This document shows positions 19,089-27,634 of a DNA stretch of 49,936 nucleotides, piece by piece. The DNA is from Thiobacillus sp. (lineage in GTDB: Bacteria; Pseudomonadota; Gammaproteobacteria; Burkholderiales; Thiobacillaceae). A model generated the notes under the pieces. The model was not told the origin of the DNA and did not search any database. It saw nothing but the letters and a program-made list of their open reading frames with translations. Made by a program: the position numbers and the translations under genes. The DNA lies in the NCBI GenBank assembly GCA_030679915.1, contig JAUXRY010000027.1, forward strand, positions 1 through 49,936. Reading direction: 5' to 3'. How positions within the stretch are numbered: position 1 is the first letter of the stretch; each line of letters opens with the position of its first letter.

Positions 19089-19991
19089 TCAGCTCAGGCG
19101 ACGGCGGGTAAATCCGAGCCCCGCCAATCCGAGTCCAAACAGCGCCAGTGTTGCCGGTTCGGGTACAGCCACGACGCCACCGGGGTTTCCACTGTAGCCG
19201 ATGCTGCCGTAGTCGCTGGGTCCGTTGATGCTGCCGTTGAGACAATCGTTGGAGATCGTGTTGGAATCCAGGGTCACCGCCCCATTCAACGCGATAGCCC
19301 TGCCGCACAACATCGTTGCCGTGGTATTCAGGGCAACACTCTGATCCGCGAGAATGTTTCCTGCGAACGCCGTGCTGGTGCCAAGCGTAGCAGAGCTGCC
19401 GACCTGCCAATACAGTCCGTAATCTGCACCGGCAACGCCATTCAGCAGATTGACACTCGAACCGCTGAGCGTCGTGAGCGCGCTCCCGATCTGAAATACC
19501 CAGAGTGCATCGGTATTGTTTTGAGCGTCTAGATAGAGGCCGCCTGTCAATAAAGCCGACGAGCTAAATGAATAAACACCCGGAGTCAGCGCATTTGCAG
19601 CACTGTTGTAGAAATCCAGACCCACGCTACTCAAATCGCTGGTGGCCGATAGACCGGCAAGCGCATGGTATGCCTTGCGGGCATCAATCAGCGCCTGCTG
19701 CGCAACGCCATCCGCCAGGTGTACCGTTCCCGTTTGGGTAACCCCCGCCGATCCAGGCGTGTACGAAGTGCCCGGGTAAAGACCCAGATCGCCCCAGAGC
19801 GTGGTCGGGCCGGTATTGGTCACCGTCGAGGATCCCAGGACCGCAAAGCTCTGAGCCGAACCCAGCACGGGCGTGGCCCATGCCGGGGAGGCGCCGCAAA
19901 ACACGCCCATCACCGCCAATGTCAGAACCGGCAACGATTTCAGTGTGTTGGCATGGTGTGTACTGCTTGTTTGCTTGGACGTGATGTTCAT
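19089..19991 (-). CDS. DUF3494 ice-binding-like protein with PEP-CTERM signal
   Basis: 300 residues. An N-terminal signal peptide (LPVLTLAVMGVFCGASPAWA, cleavage near 40) is followed by a DUF3494/ice-binding-like beta-solenoid domain at about 45-245 (SAQSFAVLGSSTVTNTGPT; GDLGLYPGTS; LTPGVYSFSSSALLTGGLYL; DALWVFQIGSALTT). The C-terminus is a textbook PEP-CTERM sorting signal: VPEPATLALFGLGLAGLGF then TRRR. Proteins of this kind are exported and processed by exosortase, usually in exopolysaccharide-producing Gram-negatives. Whether it binds ice or serves as an adhesin is unknown. Confidence 0.93.
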   Translation of the reverse strand: MNITSKQTSSTHHANTLKSLPVLTLAVMGVFCGASPAWATPVLGSAQSFAVLGSSTVTNTGPTTLWGDLGLYPGTSYTPGSAGVTQTGTVHLADGVAQQALIDARKAYHALAGLSATSDLSSVGLDFYNSAANALTPGVYSFSSSALLTGGLYLDAQNNTDALWVFQIGSALTTLSGSSVNLLNGVAGADYGLYWQVGSSATLGTSTAFAGNILADQSVALNTTATMLCGRAIALNGAVTLDSNTISNDCLNGSINGPSDYGSIGYSGNPGGVVAVPEPATLALFGLGLAGLGFTRRRLS

Positions 19992-20652
19992 ACTGGCTTC
20001 CCTTTGGGGTAAATGATGAAAACAATCACGTTTGATAAACCATCGAGGATGGCATAGCTACATATGATGACGACGGAAACTGCCTTGGTGATGCGTCAGC
20101 GGTCGAAGCGAATGACCGAGCATGCTGACTGATCCCTCTTGCGTGTTCACGCTATCGTAGTCATTAAGGATCGATGCTTCTGTTCGGCAGCGCACATAGA
20201 CATAGCCCGGCAACTTCCGCAGCGGCAGGCAGCCGATGGGATCCCACTCACGAATGGTGAATTCACCGCTGTAACCGATGCAAGCGGTCTGACCAAGCTG
20301 GAGGCAAGCCTGGCCAGCCATCACGGGTATTAGGCGTGCTTGGCTTACTGCCTATATGGGGCTGCTCGACTTTGGCCAGCCGAAAGTCGGCGACATCGAG
20401 GCAGGGCTTCATAATTTTTGACGACTACATTCATCGCCATGTTGAGGCTTTTCCACTGATAAGCGTATCGTTGACTAATGGTCAGACCAAGTTCAAAGAA
20501 GATGATGTCGAGGGTCTGAAAAATACCCACAAGCCTTTACCTGCCTGCACGAAAGCCAGAATTTCAGCAAATTGATTGTTCAGGTAGAGTAAGACTGAAC
20601 ACCCGTTCCCCGACAATCCCACAGATCAACTCACCCCATTGAAGGAAACCCG
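19992..20652. other. Intergenic region of 661 bp, possibly decayed
   Basis: Divergent spacer. A minus-strand frame at 20058-20324 (containing YSGEFTIREWDPIGCLPLRK) has protein-like composition but no good start or binding site and may be a gene relic. GGTGAATTCACC near 20263 also occurs near 18747. Nothing firm. Confidence 0.35.
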
Positions 20653-21339
20653 ATGAAAAAGATACTCATGGTATTAACCTCGCACGACCAACTCGGCGAT
20701 ACAGGCAAAAAAACCGGCTTCTGGCTGGAAGAGTTCGCTGCGCCGTACTATGTATTCAAGGACGCAGGTGTTGCAATCACACTGGCCTCTCCGCTGGGCG
20801 GCCAGCCGCCACTTGACCCCAAGAGTGACGAACCCGACTTCCACACTGACGCCACCCGTCGCTTCCGCACCGACCAGGCAGCACAAACCCTCCTCGCCAG
20901 TACGAACAAGCTGAGCGCGGTGGTGGCCCGTGACTATGACGCGGTGTTTTATCCGGGCGGACACGGCCCGCTATGGGATCTGGTTGAGGATGCAGCGTCG
21001 ATTGCGCTGATTGAATCCATGCTGAACTCAAGCAAACCCGTTGCGTGTGTCTGTCACGCCCCGGCCGTATTACGCCATCCCAAGGCGAGTGATGGCCAAT
21101 CGGTGGTGCATGGCAAATCGGTGACGGGTTTCACCAATACCGAAGAAGACGTTGTGGGTTTGACCCAGGTTGTGCCATTTTTGGTTGAGGACATGCTCGT
21201 CACGAACGGAGGCAAATACACCAAGGGGGCCGATTGGCAACCCCATGTCGTGACCGATGGCCTGCTGATTACGGGGCAGAACCCTGCCTCCTCCGAAGCC
21301 GCTGCCAAGGTCTTGCTGGGTGCCGTAGGGATTGCCTGA
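20653..21339 (+). CDS. DJ-1/PfpI family protein (Hsp31-like type 1 GATase fold)
   Basis: 228 residues. The nucleophile elbow VACVCHAPAVL places Cys134 next to His135. TGFWLEEFAAPYYVF carries the conserved acidic residue near 26. YPGGHGPLWDL and the late VTNGGKYTKGADWQPHVVTD complete the Hsp31/YajL-like glyoxalase or deglycase subfamily. AAGGAA precedes the start. It is cytoplasmic and protective against carbonyl or other stress; the precise substrate is not predictable. Confidence 0.93.
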   Translation: MKKILMVLTSHDQLGDTGKKTGFWLEEFAAPYYVFKDAGVAITLASPLGGQPPLDPKSDEPDFHTDATRRFRTDQAAQTLLASTNKLSAVVARDYDAVFYPGGHGPLWDLVEDAASIALIESMLNSSKPVACVCHAPAVLRHPKASDGQSVVHGKSVTGFTNTEEDVVGLTQVVPFLVEDMLVTNGGKYTKGADWQPHVVTDGLLITGQNPASSEAAAKVLLGAVGIA

Positions 21340-21493
21340 AGCCTCGCCCAACCCGCAAGGGCACGCGGTCCAAACGAGCAATTAGCAGTTGTCAGAATCC
21401 AAAAGTGAAGGCTTACGCTTTCCGTCGACTGTGCCAGTGAAAGCGGCTGCTCAGGATGCGGCGGGGTAAGGGCGGCGTTGCTGGAAAAAAATG

Positions 21494-22180
21494 CTAGGGT
21501 TCAATGATGAAAGAGTTTTCTTCTGTGATTCTGCCGACAAAATAATTCAAAAGCAGCTTGTGTTCCCGGGATAGATTCTCGAAAGACAAACCGATCTTGC
21601 GCTCATCGTTGTCCGTGCCATTATTGTAGCGAAGCTTGGTCACCAAATTGAGGTTGGAGTGAACGTCGTCAAATTTAATTGGAAATACCAGGTCGAAAAG
21701 ACCGCCAATCACCCCCAGGGAACGGGGCGACAAAATCATGGCGCCGGCAACACTTAAATCGACGATCGAGATTTCAATTGGATTGTTCTGACCAGAGGGC
21801 GAGATGGTTGCAGGCAAAGCGGTTTTCATGCGCATCGATTTGCGCACCTGTTTGGCTTTTGCTGTAGCCGGGTAAGCAAAGAGCACATGGGCAAAGGGTG
21901 CCTTAAAGACATTCAAGGCCACCGCAGTAAAAGAGAAGTCGGTTTGGCCCGTAAAACCCTGAACCAAATACACTTCGCCAAGGATGACCTCCGTCTTAAG
22001 GCTATCCATGCCGCTTGGTGTCAGCATCACCCCTTTGCCTTCGATGGCCGCGATAAATTGTGCTTCATGCACCGGCGTGCCCTCGCGCATTCGCTGAATT
22101 GTCAGAAAAAGACCCGGGCGTAATCGTAGTGATTTCAAGCTGACTTCAAGCAACTCATCGTCATTCAAATCATCAGGCAT
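21494..22180 (-). CDS. PilZ domain c-di-GMP receptor, YcgR-like
   Basis: 228 residues. The N-terminal half (about 20-105) resembles the YcgR/PilZN split-barrel domain. The PilZ domain from about 110 has both c-di-GMP motifs: RKSMR (Arg113, Arg117) and DLSVAGAMI (the DxSxxG motif at 141-146). GAGGTG lies before the ATG. Likely a cytoplasmic receptor that modulates motility or adhesion. A diguanylate cyclase lies about 4 kb away, but no flagellar genes are in the window. Confidence 0.88.
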   Translation of the reverse strand: MPDDLNDDELLEVSLKSLRLRPGLFLTIQRMREGTPVHEAQFIAAIEGKGVMLTPSGMDSLKTEVILGEVYLVQGFTGQTDFSFTAVALNVFKAPFAHVLFAYPATAKAKQVRKSMRMKTALPATISPSGQNNPIEISIVDLSVAGAMILSPRSLGVIGGLFDLVFPIKFDDVHSNLNLVTKLRYNNGTDNDERKIGLSFENLSREHKLLLNYFVGRITEENSFIIEP

Positions 22181-22439
22181 CAGACACCTCGTTAAATGCT
22201 ATTGAAAGGGAAACATGCATCACCTACGCACCGTGTTCTAAGTGGAAGTGCCATGGGAAAGCTTTGAGAAAACAGATGCTTCAAGGCATCGCCACTTATC
22301 TTAGGATAGTTCTTTCAATATTTGCGTCACGCGAATCACCATAGCGTAGCGCAATCCAAAGGCTTGAGGTACAGGGCCAGTCTCTGTTCCCCACCGCGCC
22401 AAGAATAAAAGGTGTTTGAACCTGAGGTTTCCCCACGAA

Positions 22440-22840
22440 TCACACAGCCATAGCGCGATTGATTGCGGCGCTCGCCTGACTTCGCAACACGTGTCGGAAC
22501 GGCCACGGGATTTTGAGATTTCGTAGCAGCGTGGGCGATTCGATCACCCGTTTTGCCAGCATCATCACCGACAGTTCTGCCCGATCACGACGGCATGTGC
22601 TCATCAATTGCAGGTGCAGTTGAGCGTGCTTTGCAGCCTCGCCGATCAGCCGTTTGGCCATTTGCGCAATTTGCCCGATCAACAGCAGCGCCTGCAGGCG
22701 CTGCTGTCCCTGGCTTCTAGACAGGGCAAGTCCCGCACCCAGAACGACATTTTTAGTGTCCCGGAACTCCTCCTCAATACGCATACGCTGGGCATAGAGT
22801 CTGACCACAGTCTCAGCGCTTAAGTGCCCAAGGCTCCCCG
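22440..22840 (-). mobile_element. IS4-type transposase remnant (C-terminal part)
   Basis: SAETVVRLYAQRMRIEEEFR, then DTKN and LALSRSQGQQRLQALLLIGQ, match the C-terminal catalytic region of IS4-family transposases, including the YREK-like Y..R...EE.F.. signature. The N-terminal two thirds are missing. A preceding GEPWAL in another frame looks like the adjacent transposase segment, so the piece has its own frameshift. The sequence after the stop (GGGGAAACCTCAGG on the minus strand) could be one inverted-repeat end, but no matching left end is seen. The fragment abuts the ubiquitin gene. Confidence 0.75.
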
Positions 22841-23332
22841 CCCAGAAAAACATGGCGCAGGGACGAATCGTAACGGTTGTCACCTGAGCCTCCGCGGCCC
22901 GACTCGCCACCCGCGCCGACGGTGATGCCAGGCTGATCCGCAGGGGTAAGAACCTCGGCATATTGCGATGCAATTAGCGGCGAACCCGAACCCAGCGTCG
23001 AATCAAGCACCTGCAGCGCAGAACGCATCGCAGATTGCGGGGCCGATCGCGAGGCAGCCGATACGAGCGAGAGATGGAGCGTGCTTTCCTTCTGGATGTA
23101 GTAGTCCACGAGCGTGCGTCCGTCTTCCAGGGTCTCCGGCAAACACAAGGATCTGCTGATCGCGCGGAATACCTTCTTTGTCCTGAATCTTGATTTTCAC
23201 ATTTTCAACCGTGTCATTTGCCTCGACTTCGAGCGTGATGGTTTTGCCCGTGAGTGTTTTGACGAATATCTGCATGGCGGATACAGGGCTGATCAGAAAA
23301 ACAGATAGCAGAAAGGCATAAAGCAGGCGCAT
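22813..23332 (-). pseudogene. Secreted ubiquitin homologue, frameshifted
   Basis: From the ATG at 23332: a 19-residue signal peptide [19 protein letters not shown], whose predicted cleavage falls directly before Met1 of ubiquitin. [18 protein letters not shown] is identical to eukaryotic ubiquitin residues 1-18. About 62 of the first 71 positions match, including Lys6, 11, 27, 29, 33 and 63. At ubiquitin codon 48 the frame breaks: only one base (23134) stands where AAG is expected. The -frame then resumes [20 protein letters not shown]. The tail lacks RLRGG and continues about 83 residues to 22813, its end overlapping the IS4 remnant. Arg42 is Ile and Arg72 is Val. A secreted bacterial ubiquitin (like the one in Bacteroides fragilis) is a known rarity. 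No E1/E2/JAB genes are nearby. Confidence 0.85.
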
Positions 23333-23586
23333 GGGAATTTTCTTATTGTCATAAAACCTCCCCCATTCTAGGGGCATCCGCTTCTGCAGGCGCCTGAATA
23401 TCGAAGAAGTATTAACGATGTGCCTCAAGCACGGGATATAAGTCTGAAAACCGTGGCCTGAACCTGGTTGTACACAAACAAGGTCGTCAGGTCTTGCCTT
23501 AAGCGACAAGCGCTGTCCCTGTGCGCTGTTAGCTTGGTTAATTTTGCTGGCGCGAAAAGTACGTGGCGTTTGGACAACCCGTTGGA

Positions 23587-24192
23587 TCAAGTTTTCTCCT
23601 CACCAAGCTGTCGCTCTATACGACGGTCAGGAACCAGCCACATGAGTGCAACCAACACATAGAGACCGCCCGCAATCCATTGTTCAAGGAAAGCCAAGGG
23701 AATGGCCAGGGCATACAGAAGAGGAGACAGCTTGCCTTTGATGTCCCTTCCCACTGCCTTTGCCAGCAATGAGTGGCTACCTTGACTGGATATGATGGCG
23801 CGCTGCAATACCCAGTACGCCATCGCTGCCAGTAAAAGCACCACCCCATAAAGCGCTGTCGGTGCGGATGCGAAATGATTTTCTCCCATCCAGCCCGTGA
23901 CAAACGGAAGAAGCGATAACCAAAACAGCAGATGCAGGTTTGCCCACAGGATCGGGCCGGTCACATGCTGCGTGGCGTGAAGCATGTGATGATGATTGTT
24001 CCAGTAGATGCCCAGGTAGACGAAGCTCAGTACATAGCTTAAGAACACGGGAATCAGCGGTAGCAGAGTGTTCAAGTCATCTCCATGAGGCACCTTCATC
24101 TCAAGCACCATGATGGTGATGATGATGGCAAGCACGCCATCACTGAATGCTTCCAGTCTGCCTTTTCCCATCATTGATTTAGGTCCGTTCAT
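23587..24192 (-). CDS. TMEM175/DUF1211 family membrane protein
   Basis: 201 residues with six hydrophobic helices. [20 protein letters not shown] in helix 1 holds the RxxxFSD signature of TMEM175-type potassium channels. [14 protein letters not shown] follows in the loop after helix 3, also typical. Bacterial members have one six-helix repeat and assemble as tetramers in the inner membrane. The start may also be Met7 or Met8. The gene is divergent from nothing and lies about 250 bp upstream of the ubiquitin gene on the same strand. Confidence 0.92.
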   Translation of the reverse strand: MNGPKSMMGKGRLEAFSDGVLAIIITIMVLEMKVPHGDDLNTLLPLIPVFLSYVLSFVYLGIYWNNHHHMLHATQHVTGPILWANLHLLFWLSLLPFVTGWMGENHFASAPTALYGVVLLLAAMAYWVLQRAIISSQGSHSLLAKAVGRDIKGKLSPLLYALAIPLAFLEQWIAGGLYVLVALMWLVPDRRIERQLGEEKT

Positions 24193-24261
24193 CGTGCGCT
24201 TTCATTGTATGAGTTGCGTCATATCCGGAGAGCAACGCAAACCAAGGATTTGCGTAACCAG

Positions 24262-24300
24262 AAAACCCGGGGCAGCTCAAGCTGACCCCCTTTATTCTGC
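24262..24300 (+). repeat. Dispersed repeat, family 1, copy 1
   Basis: ACCCGG-GGCAGCTCAA-GCTGACCCCC-TTTATT. Ends 32 bp from the stop of the lipase gene at 24332. Related copies are at 27091-27135, 33423-33456 and 41188-41240. Confidence 0.7.
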
Positions 24301-24331
24301 TATGCCTGTGGTCTTTCCAGACTCATCGTAC

Positions 24332-25294
24332 TCAACGTCCATACAGCTCCGTCAATAGTGCCTGAAACGCAGACAGCCGTTCCGGCGGTGTGGCCCGGAT
24401 GATGCCTTCGCGCTGAAATACGTTGATTAGCTTGTATGGCGTGACACCGGATTCACCGACAATTTCGACGTGCCCGGCAGCAACTTCTACATCTGTGGTA
24501 CGGGGCATTGAGGCGGCCGGAGGATACTGTTGCTCACCGAGGCTGAAAATATAGTCGTCTTCAATGCATTGGTCAGCATCGTTGCGACGTCGGCAGGTGC
24601 CGCGCTCGTCTGTCGCTATCTTGAGATGGCTGCGCACCTGAGGAATCAGCGTGCCCGGATTCCGGATGAAACCCGAAGCGGACGTGATCTCGTACCAGTT
24701 ATCGCCACTGACAAGCCAGCACAAGAGATCATTCAGGCCGAGGGTGGCGAACCGCAAAGCTGACGCTGCGCACATTCGCGCCGAGGCAATGCCGGAAAAT
24801 GGCGCCGAGACCGTGACCAGACGCAAGTCGACCTGTGTGTTGCGCGACGGGCTGGGGTGGCTATCGATGAATGCCTTGCGTGCAACGAGGCCACCCATGC
24901 TGTGGCCTATCACCGTGATTTGCGGCGTATTCATTTGCTGTGCCAGCGTGTCAACAGCGCGAGCCAGCTGGCCGGAGCTCACCATGAGGCTATCGCGATC
25001 ATCGTATTCGAAACAGGCGGTTTGCTGACCATGAAAAGCGAGCACTTCCGCTAGCGTACGGAATCGTCCGGTGGAACCGTTACAGCCATGAACCAGAATG
25101 TTGATGGGCTGGCCCGGATCGATATTCAGTGTACGCTCCGGACCGTTGTTGCACGGACGAAGTCCGGCAACACTCACCACGCGTTGCGCGGTGGGCAGTC
25201 GTCCTGGATCGGTTGAATCGAGGGCACTCGGGAGAGGGTTGGAGGCGCAGCCACACAGGGTGACGGCCAGCAGCATTGCAGGAATCGGGCTCAT
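24332..25294 (-). CDS. Lipase-like alpha/beta hydrolase, probable lipoprotein
   Basis: 320 residues from the ATG at 25294, which has AGGA eight bases upstream; the longer frame would need a TTG. A short signal with LCGC lipobox (Cys16) suggests a lipoprotein. The hydrolase core shows the oxyanion loop ILVHGCNGSTGRF at about 66-78 and the nucleophile elbow GHSMGG with Ser132. This is the pattern of triacylglycerol lipases and related esterases. A catalytic Asp and His should lie in the last 100 residues (VAAGHVEIVGESGV is a candidate for His). Substrate unknown. Confidence 0.85.
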   Translation of the reverse strand: MSPIPAMLLAVTLCGCASNPLPSALDSTDPGRLPTAQRVVSVAGLRPCNNGPERTLNIDPGQPINILVHGCNGSTGRFRTLAEVLAFHGQQTACFEYDDRDSLMVSSGQLARAVDTLAQQMNTPQITVIGHSMGGLVARKAFIDSHPSPSRNTQVDLRLVTVSAPFSGIASARMCAASALRFATLGLNDLLCWLVSGDNWYEITSASGFIRNPGTLIPQVRSHLKIATDERGTCRRRNDADQCIEDDYIFSLGEQQYPPAASMPRTTDVEVAAGHVEIVGESGVTPYKLINVFQREGIIRATPPERLSAFQALLTELYGR

Positions 25295-25577
25295 CAACTT
25301 CAATCCTATTCAAGAATCAAACGCGGCTGGCAACCCGAAGCTGAAAGCAAGCGGAACTGCGCGGGCCATAAGCTTCAGTTAAAAGGGGAAGTGACCTTCC
25401 ATGATCAAAATGCAATCGGGGCAACCTCTTCTCCATGCTCACGGGAGAGGATGCAATAATTGACGAAGTTTGTTGGAGTCAGGTCTCGACTTCTGCGGCA
25501 AGAGGCCAGACTCGACTCAGTTAAAGATCCGGGTCGGGCTCCCGGGATTGTTCATCAAAAAAACGTGATCTTGTTCC

Positions 25578-26411
25578 CTATAGTTTCCGGCTAAAGAAAG
25601 CATATCTTTCGCCTGCCTGTTTCGCCCTGTACATCGACGAATCTGCATTTTTGATCAGGACCTCCGCGGTTGTACCGTCTCCCGGATAGATCGAAATACC
25701 AATACTGGCTGTGACTTTCAGCCGGGTCTCGTCGAGTTCTTCAATCTCTGAAATCGCGCGAATGATTGCTTCGGCGATATGGGCGACATCAGCCTCGTTG
25801 TTGACCTCTATCAGCAGGCACAGGAACTCATCGCCGCCGATTCGGCTGACGGTATCTTCTTGTCGGACGCAGGCCTGCAATTTCGTCGCCACCATTTGCA
25901 GCACTTTGTCGCCCATGGCATGGCCGAACGTATCGTTGATGGCCTTGAACCTATCGAGATCGATAAACAGCACGGCAAATTTGCGTCCATGGCGTTCGGA
26001 CTGGACCAGCGCCTGCTCGATCCGATCGTTGAACAGCGTCCGGTTGGCCAGACCCGTAGCGGTATCGTGGTAAGCCAGATAGCGGTTTTTTTCGTCCTCG
26101 ACCGCCTTCGCATCGAGGCGCTTTTCGAGTTTTTTGCGCGCGGTGATTTCCTTCACCAGATTGCGATTGACCTGATGCAGGTCATCGGCGCATTCCTGCA
26201 CTTTATCTTCCACGTCCGTGCTTTGATCGAGCGCATGCTGGATCTCCTCCAGCGGCAAGTGCTCGATCAGCTCGCCTTTCAATACCGTGTTGACCTCAGA
26301 CAGTTCCACGGCGCACGTCTCGACTTTAACCTTGACCTGCTCGCTTTGAGTCAACGCCTTGACCAGCAGCGGTGCGCCTTTGATGCCAGATAATTTCCAG
26401 GGTTTTTTCAT
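25578..26411 (-). CDS. Diguanylate cyclase (GGDEF) with coiled-coil N-terminus
   Basis: 277 residues. Residues 20-110 are helical and probably coiled coil (repeating charged heptads), with no membrane segment. The GGDEF domain follows: HDTATGLANRTLFNDRIEQA, FIDLDRFKAINDTFGHAMGD and the active site IGGDEF at 191-196. An allosteric I-site RQED at 183-186 stands five residues before it, so product inhibition is expected. It makes c-di-GMP in the cytoplasm. PilZ protein 21494-22180 is a possible receptor. Confidence 0.95.
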   Translation of the reverse strand: MKKPWKLSGIKGAPLLVKALTQSEQVKVKVETCAVELSEVNTVLKGELIEHLPLEEIQHALDQSTDVEDKVQECADDLHQVNRNLVKEITARKKLEKRLDAKAVEDEKNRYLAYHDTATGLANRTLFNDRIEQALVQSERHGRKFAVLFIDLDRFKAINDTFGHAMGDKVLQMVATKLQACVRQEDTVSRIGGDEFLCLLIEVNNEADVAHIAEAIIRAISEIEELDETRLKVTASIGISIYPGDGTTAEVLIKNADSSMYRAKQAGERYAFFSRKL

Positions 26412-26574
26412 AACGTAGCGTCCGAGTGGCAGGAGTTTGCTTAAAGGGGATAGTAACCGAGCCCCGGAGAATGACGTGCCTGAGCCGGGTGATAACTGCC
26501 TAGCCCACTAGTCATCGTATACCGCATTCTGGATTCCACAATTCAGGCCCAGCCTGCGTGGCAATGGATATCCA

Positions 26575-27000
26575 TCAATGGCCGCGTTGCGCGCCATCAT
26601 CGACCTGGCCCCGCGTCCGACGCGGCGGAAACTGCCACCACGCCGCAACAACCAGCGCGCCAAATCCGCTATAGAGCGCGATGAAAAGCCACGGCGGCGC
26701 GTCGTAAAACAAAAACTGCTGCATCCAGTACGCAATGAATCCTTGTGCGTGGCTCGTTGTACCGCGCAGTGATGCCTCTAGCGTGGTGAGCGGGCAGCTG
26801 ATCGCCAGCCACGACTCGACCACGACGACGCCAATCGCAACCAGATGCGTCAACCTGAACCCCCACGCATTCACCCACTGCCAACCCAGCCGGTTACCCA
26901 CCCCGACGACGACGAGACCACCAACGATGAACAACACCACCGCAAGGTGCAGAAGCAGCACCGCGTCGGCAAGCAGAGTGGCAGGTAACATTTCAGTCAT
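26575..27000 (-). CDS. DUF2784 family membrane protein
   Basis: 141 residues with four hydrophobic helices: about 8-33, 47-68, 98-112 and 104-121. LLHLAVVLFIVGGLVVV, then NAWGFRLTHLVAIGVVVVES and CPLTTLE are conserved features of DUF2784, whose function is unknown. The tail is basic and polar. It is the last gene of a minus-strand run that includes glutaredoxin and phosphoribulokinase. Confidence 0.85.
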   Translation of the reverse strand: MTEMLPATLLADAVLLLHLAVVLFIVGGLVVVGVGNRLGWQWVNAWGFRLTHLVAIGVVVVESWLAISCPLTTLEASLRGTTSHAQGFIAYWMQQFLFYDAPPWLFIALYSGFGALVVAAWWQFPPRRTRGQVDDGAQRGH

Positions 27001-27090
27001 GGATTGGGCGGAGGGACGATTCTTTCATGCTAGACCTACGGCCGCAAATGGCTCGGGGGCTAGATACTAGACCTGTCCCCGAGACAAAGC

Positions 27091-27135
27091 CCGAGCCTGC
27101 TTGCAGGCTAGCTCAGTCTGCCCCCATTTATTGCC
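27091..27135 (+). repeat. Dispersed repeat, family 1, copy 2
   Basis: A small hairpin AGCCTGC-TT-GCAGGCT (27094-27109) then AGCTCAGTCTGCCCCCATTT and ATTG. It ends 11 bp from the stop of the glutaredoxin gene at 27146. Confidence 0.7.
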
Positions 27136-27145
27136 CTTGTTCATC

Positions 27146-27574
27146 CTACTTACTCTGTGCCTTGTTCCACAATTCCATAAACTGTCCTGCATCAAAACCC
27201 ATCATTTTTTCCGCACCCACGGTGATGACCGGAACGCCACGCCCACCTAGCTGCTTGAATTTGGTTTCACCATAATCCGATTTTTCAACATCCCATTCAC
27301 TAAATGGAATCCCGTTCTGCTTAAAGTATGCCTTGGCGCGTTTACACACCCCGCACCACACGGTCGTGTAGATCGTCACCCCGCTATCCGCACCGATTGC
27401 CTGACTGACCTGGACCGGTCCCGTAAAGCTTTGCAACTTGAGTTGCGTGGAATTGGCGGCAGGTGACGGCGTATCGCTGTACTGGATACGGCCTTGCGCA
27501 TCCGTCCATTTATAAACGCCGGCAGACGCGGGGAACGCAAGCAGCAAGCCAAGCAGAATCAGGTGTGGTCTCAT
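27146..27574 (-). CDS. Exported DUF4124-glutaredoxin fusion protein
   Basis: 142 residues from the ATG at 27574, chosen because the signal peptide MRPHLILLGLLLAFPASA then starts properly. A DUF4124 module follows (VYKWTDAQGRIQYSDTP), then a glutaredoxin domain with active site CGVC (Cys74, Cys77), GVPVITVG as the cis-Pro loop, and GFDAGQF. It should work as a thiol oxidoreductase in the periplasm. The GST gene lies immediately upstream. Confidence 0.9.
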   Translation of the reverse strand: MRPHLILLGLLLAFPASAGVYKWTDAQGRIQYSDTPSPAANSTQLKLQSFTGPVQVSQAIGADSGVTIYTTVWCGVCKRAKAYFKQNGIPFSEWDVEKSDYGETKFKQLGGRGVPVITVGAEKMMGFDAGQFMELWNKAQSK

Positions 27575-27634
27575 GTTTCGTATCAAGGCGTTTGCCTCCA
27601 TTTATTCTTCTTGCCGCAAAGAGCAAGACCCCAT

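Noticed and set aside
18747..20275. GGTGAATTCACC shared palindrome
   Set aside because: A 12-base palindrome with unrelated flanks can occur by chance; only two full copies are seen.
23333..23590. N-terminal extension of the ubiquitin ORF
   Set aside because: The signal peptide at 23332 is a better start; the upstream 86 residues have no domain and pass through a low-complexity region.
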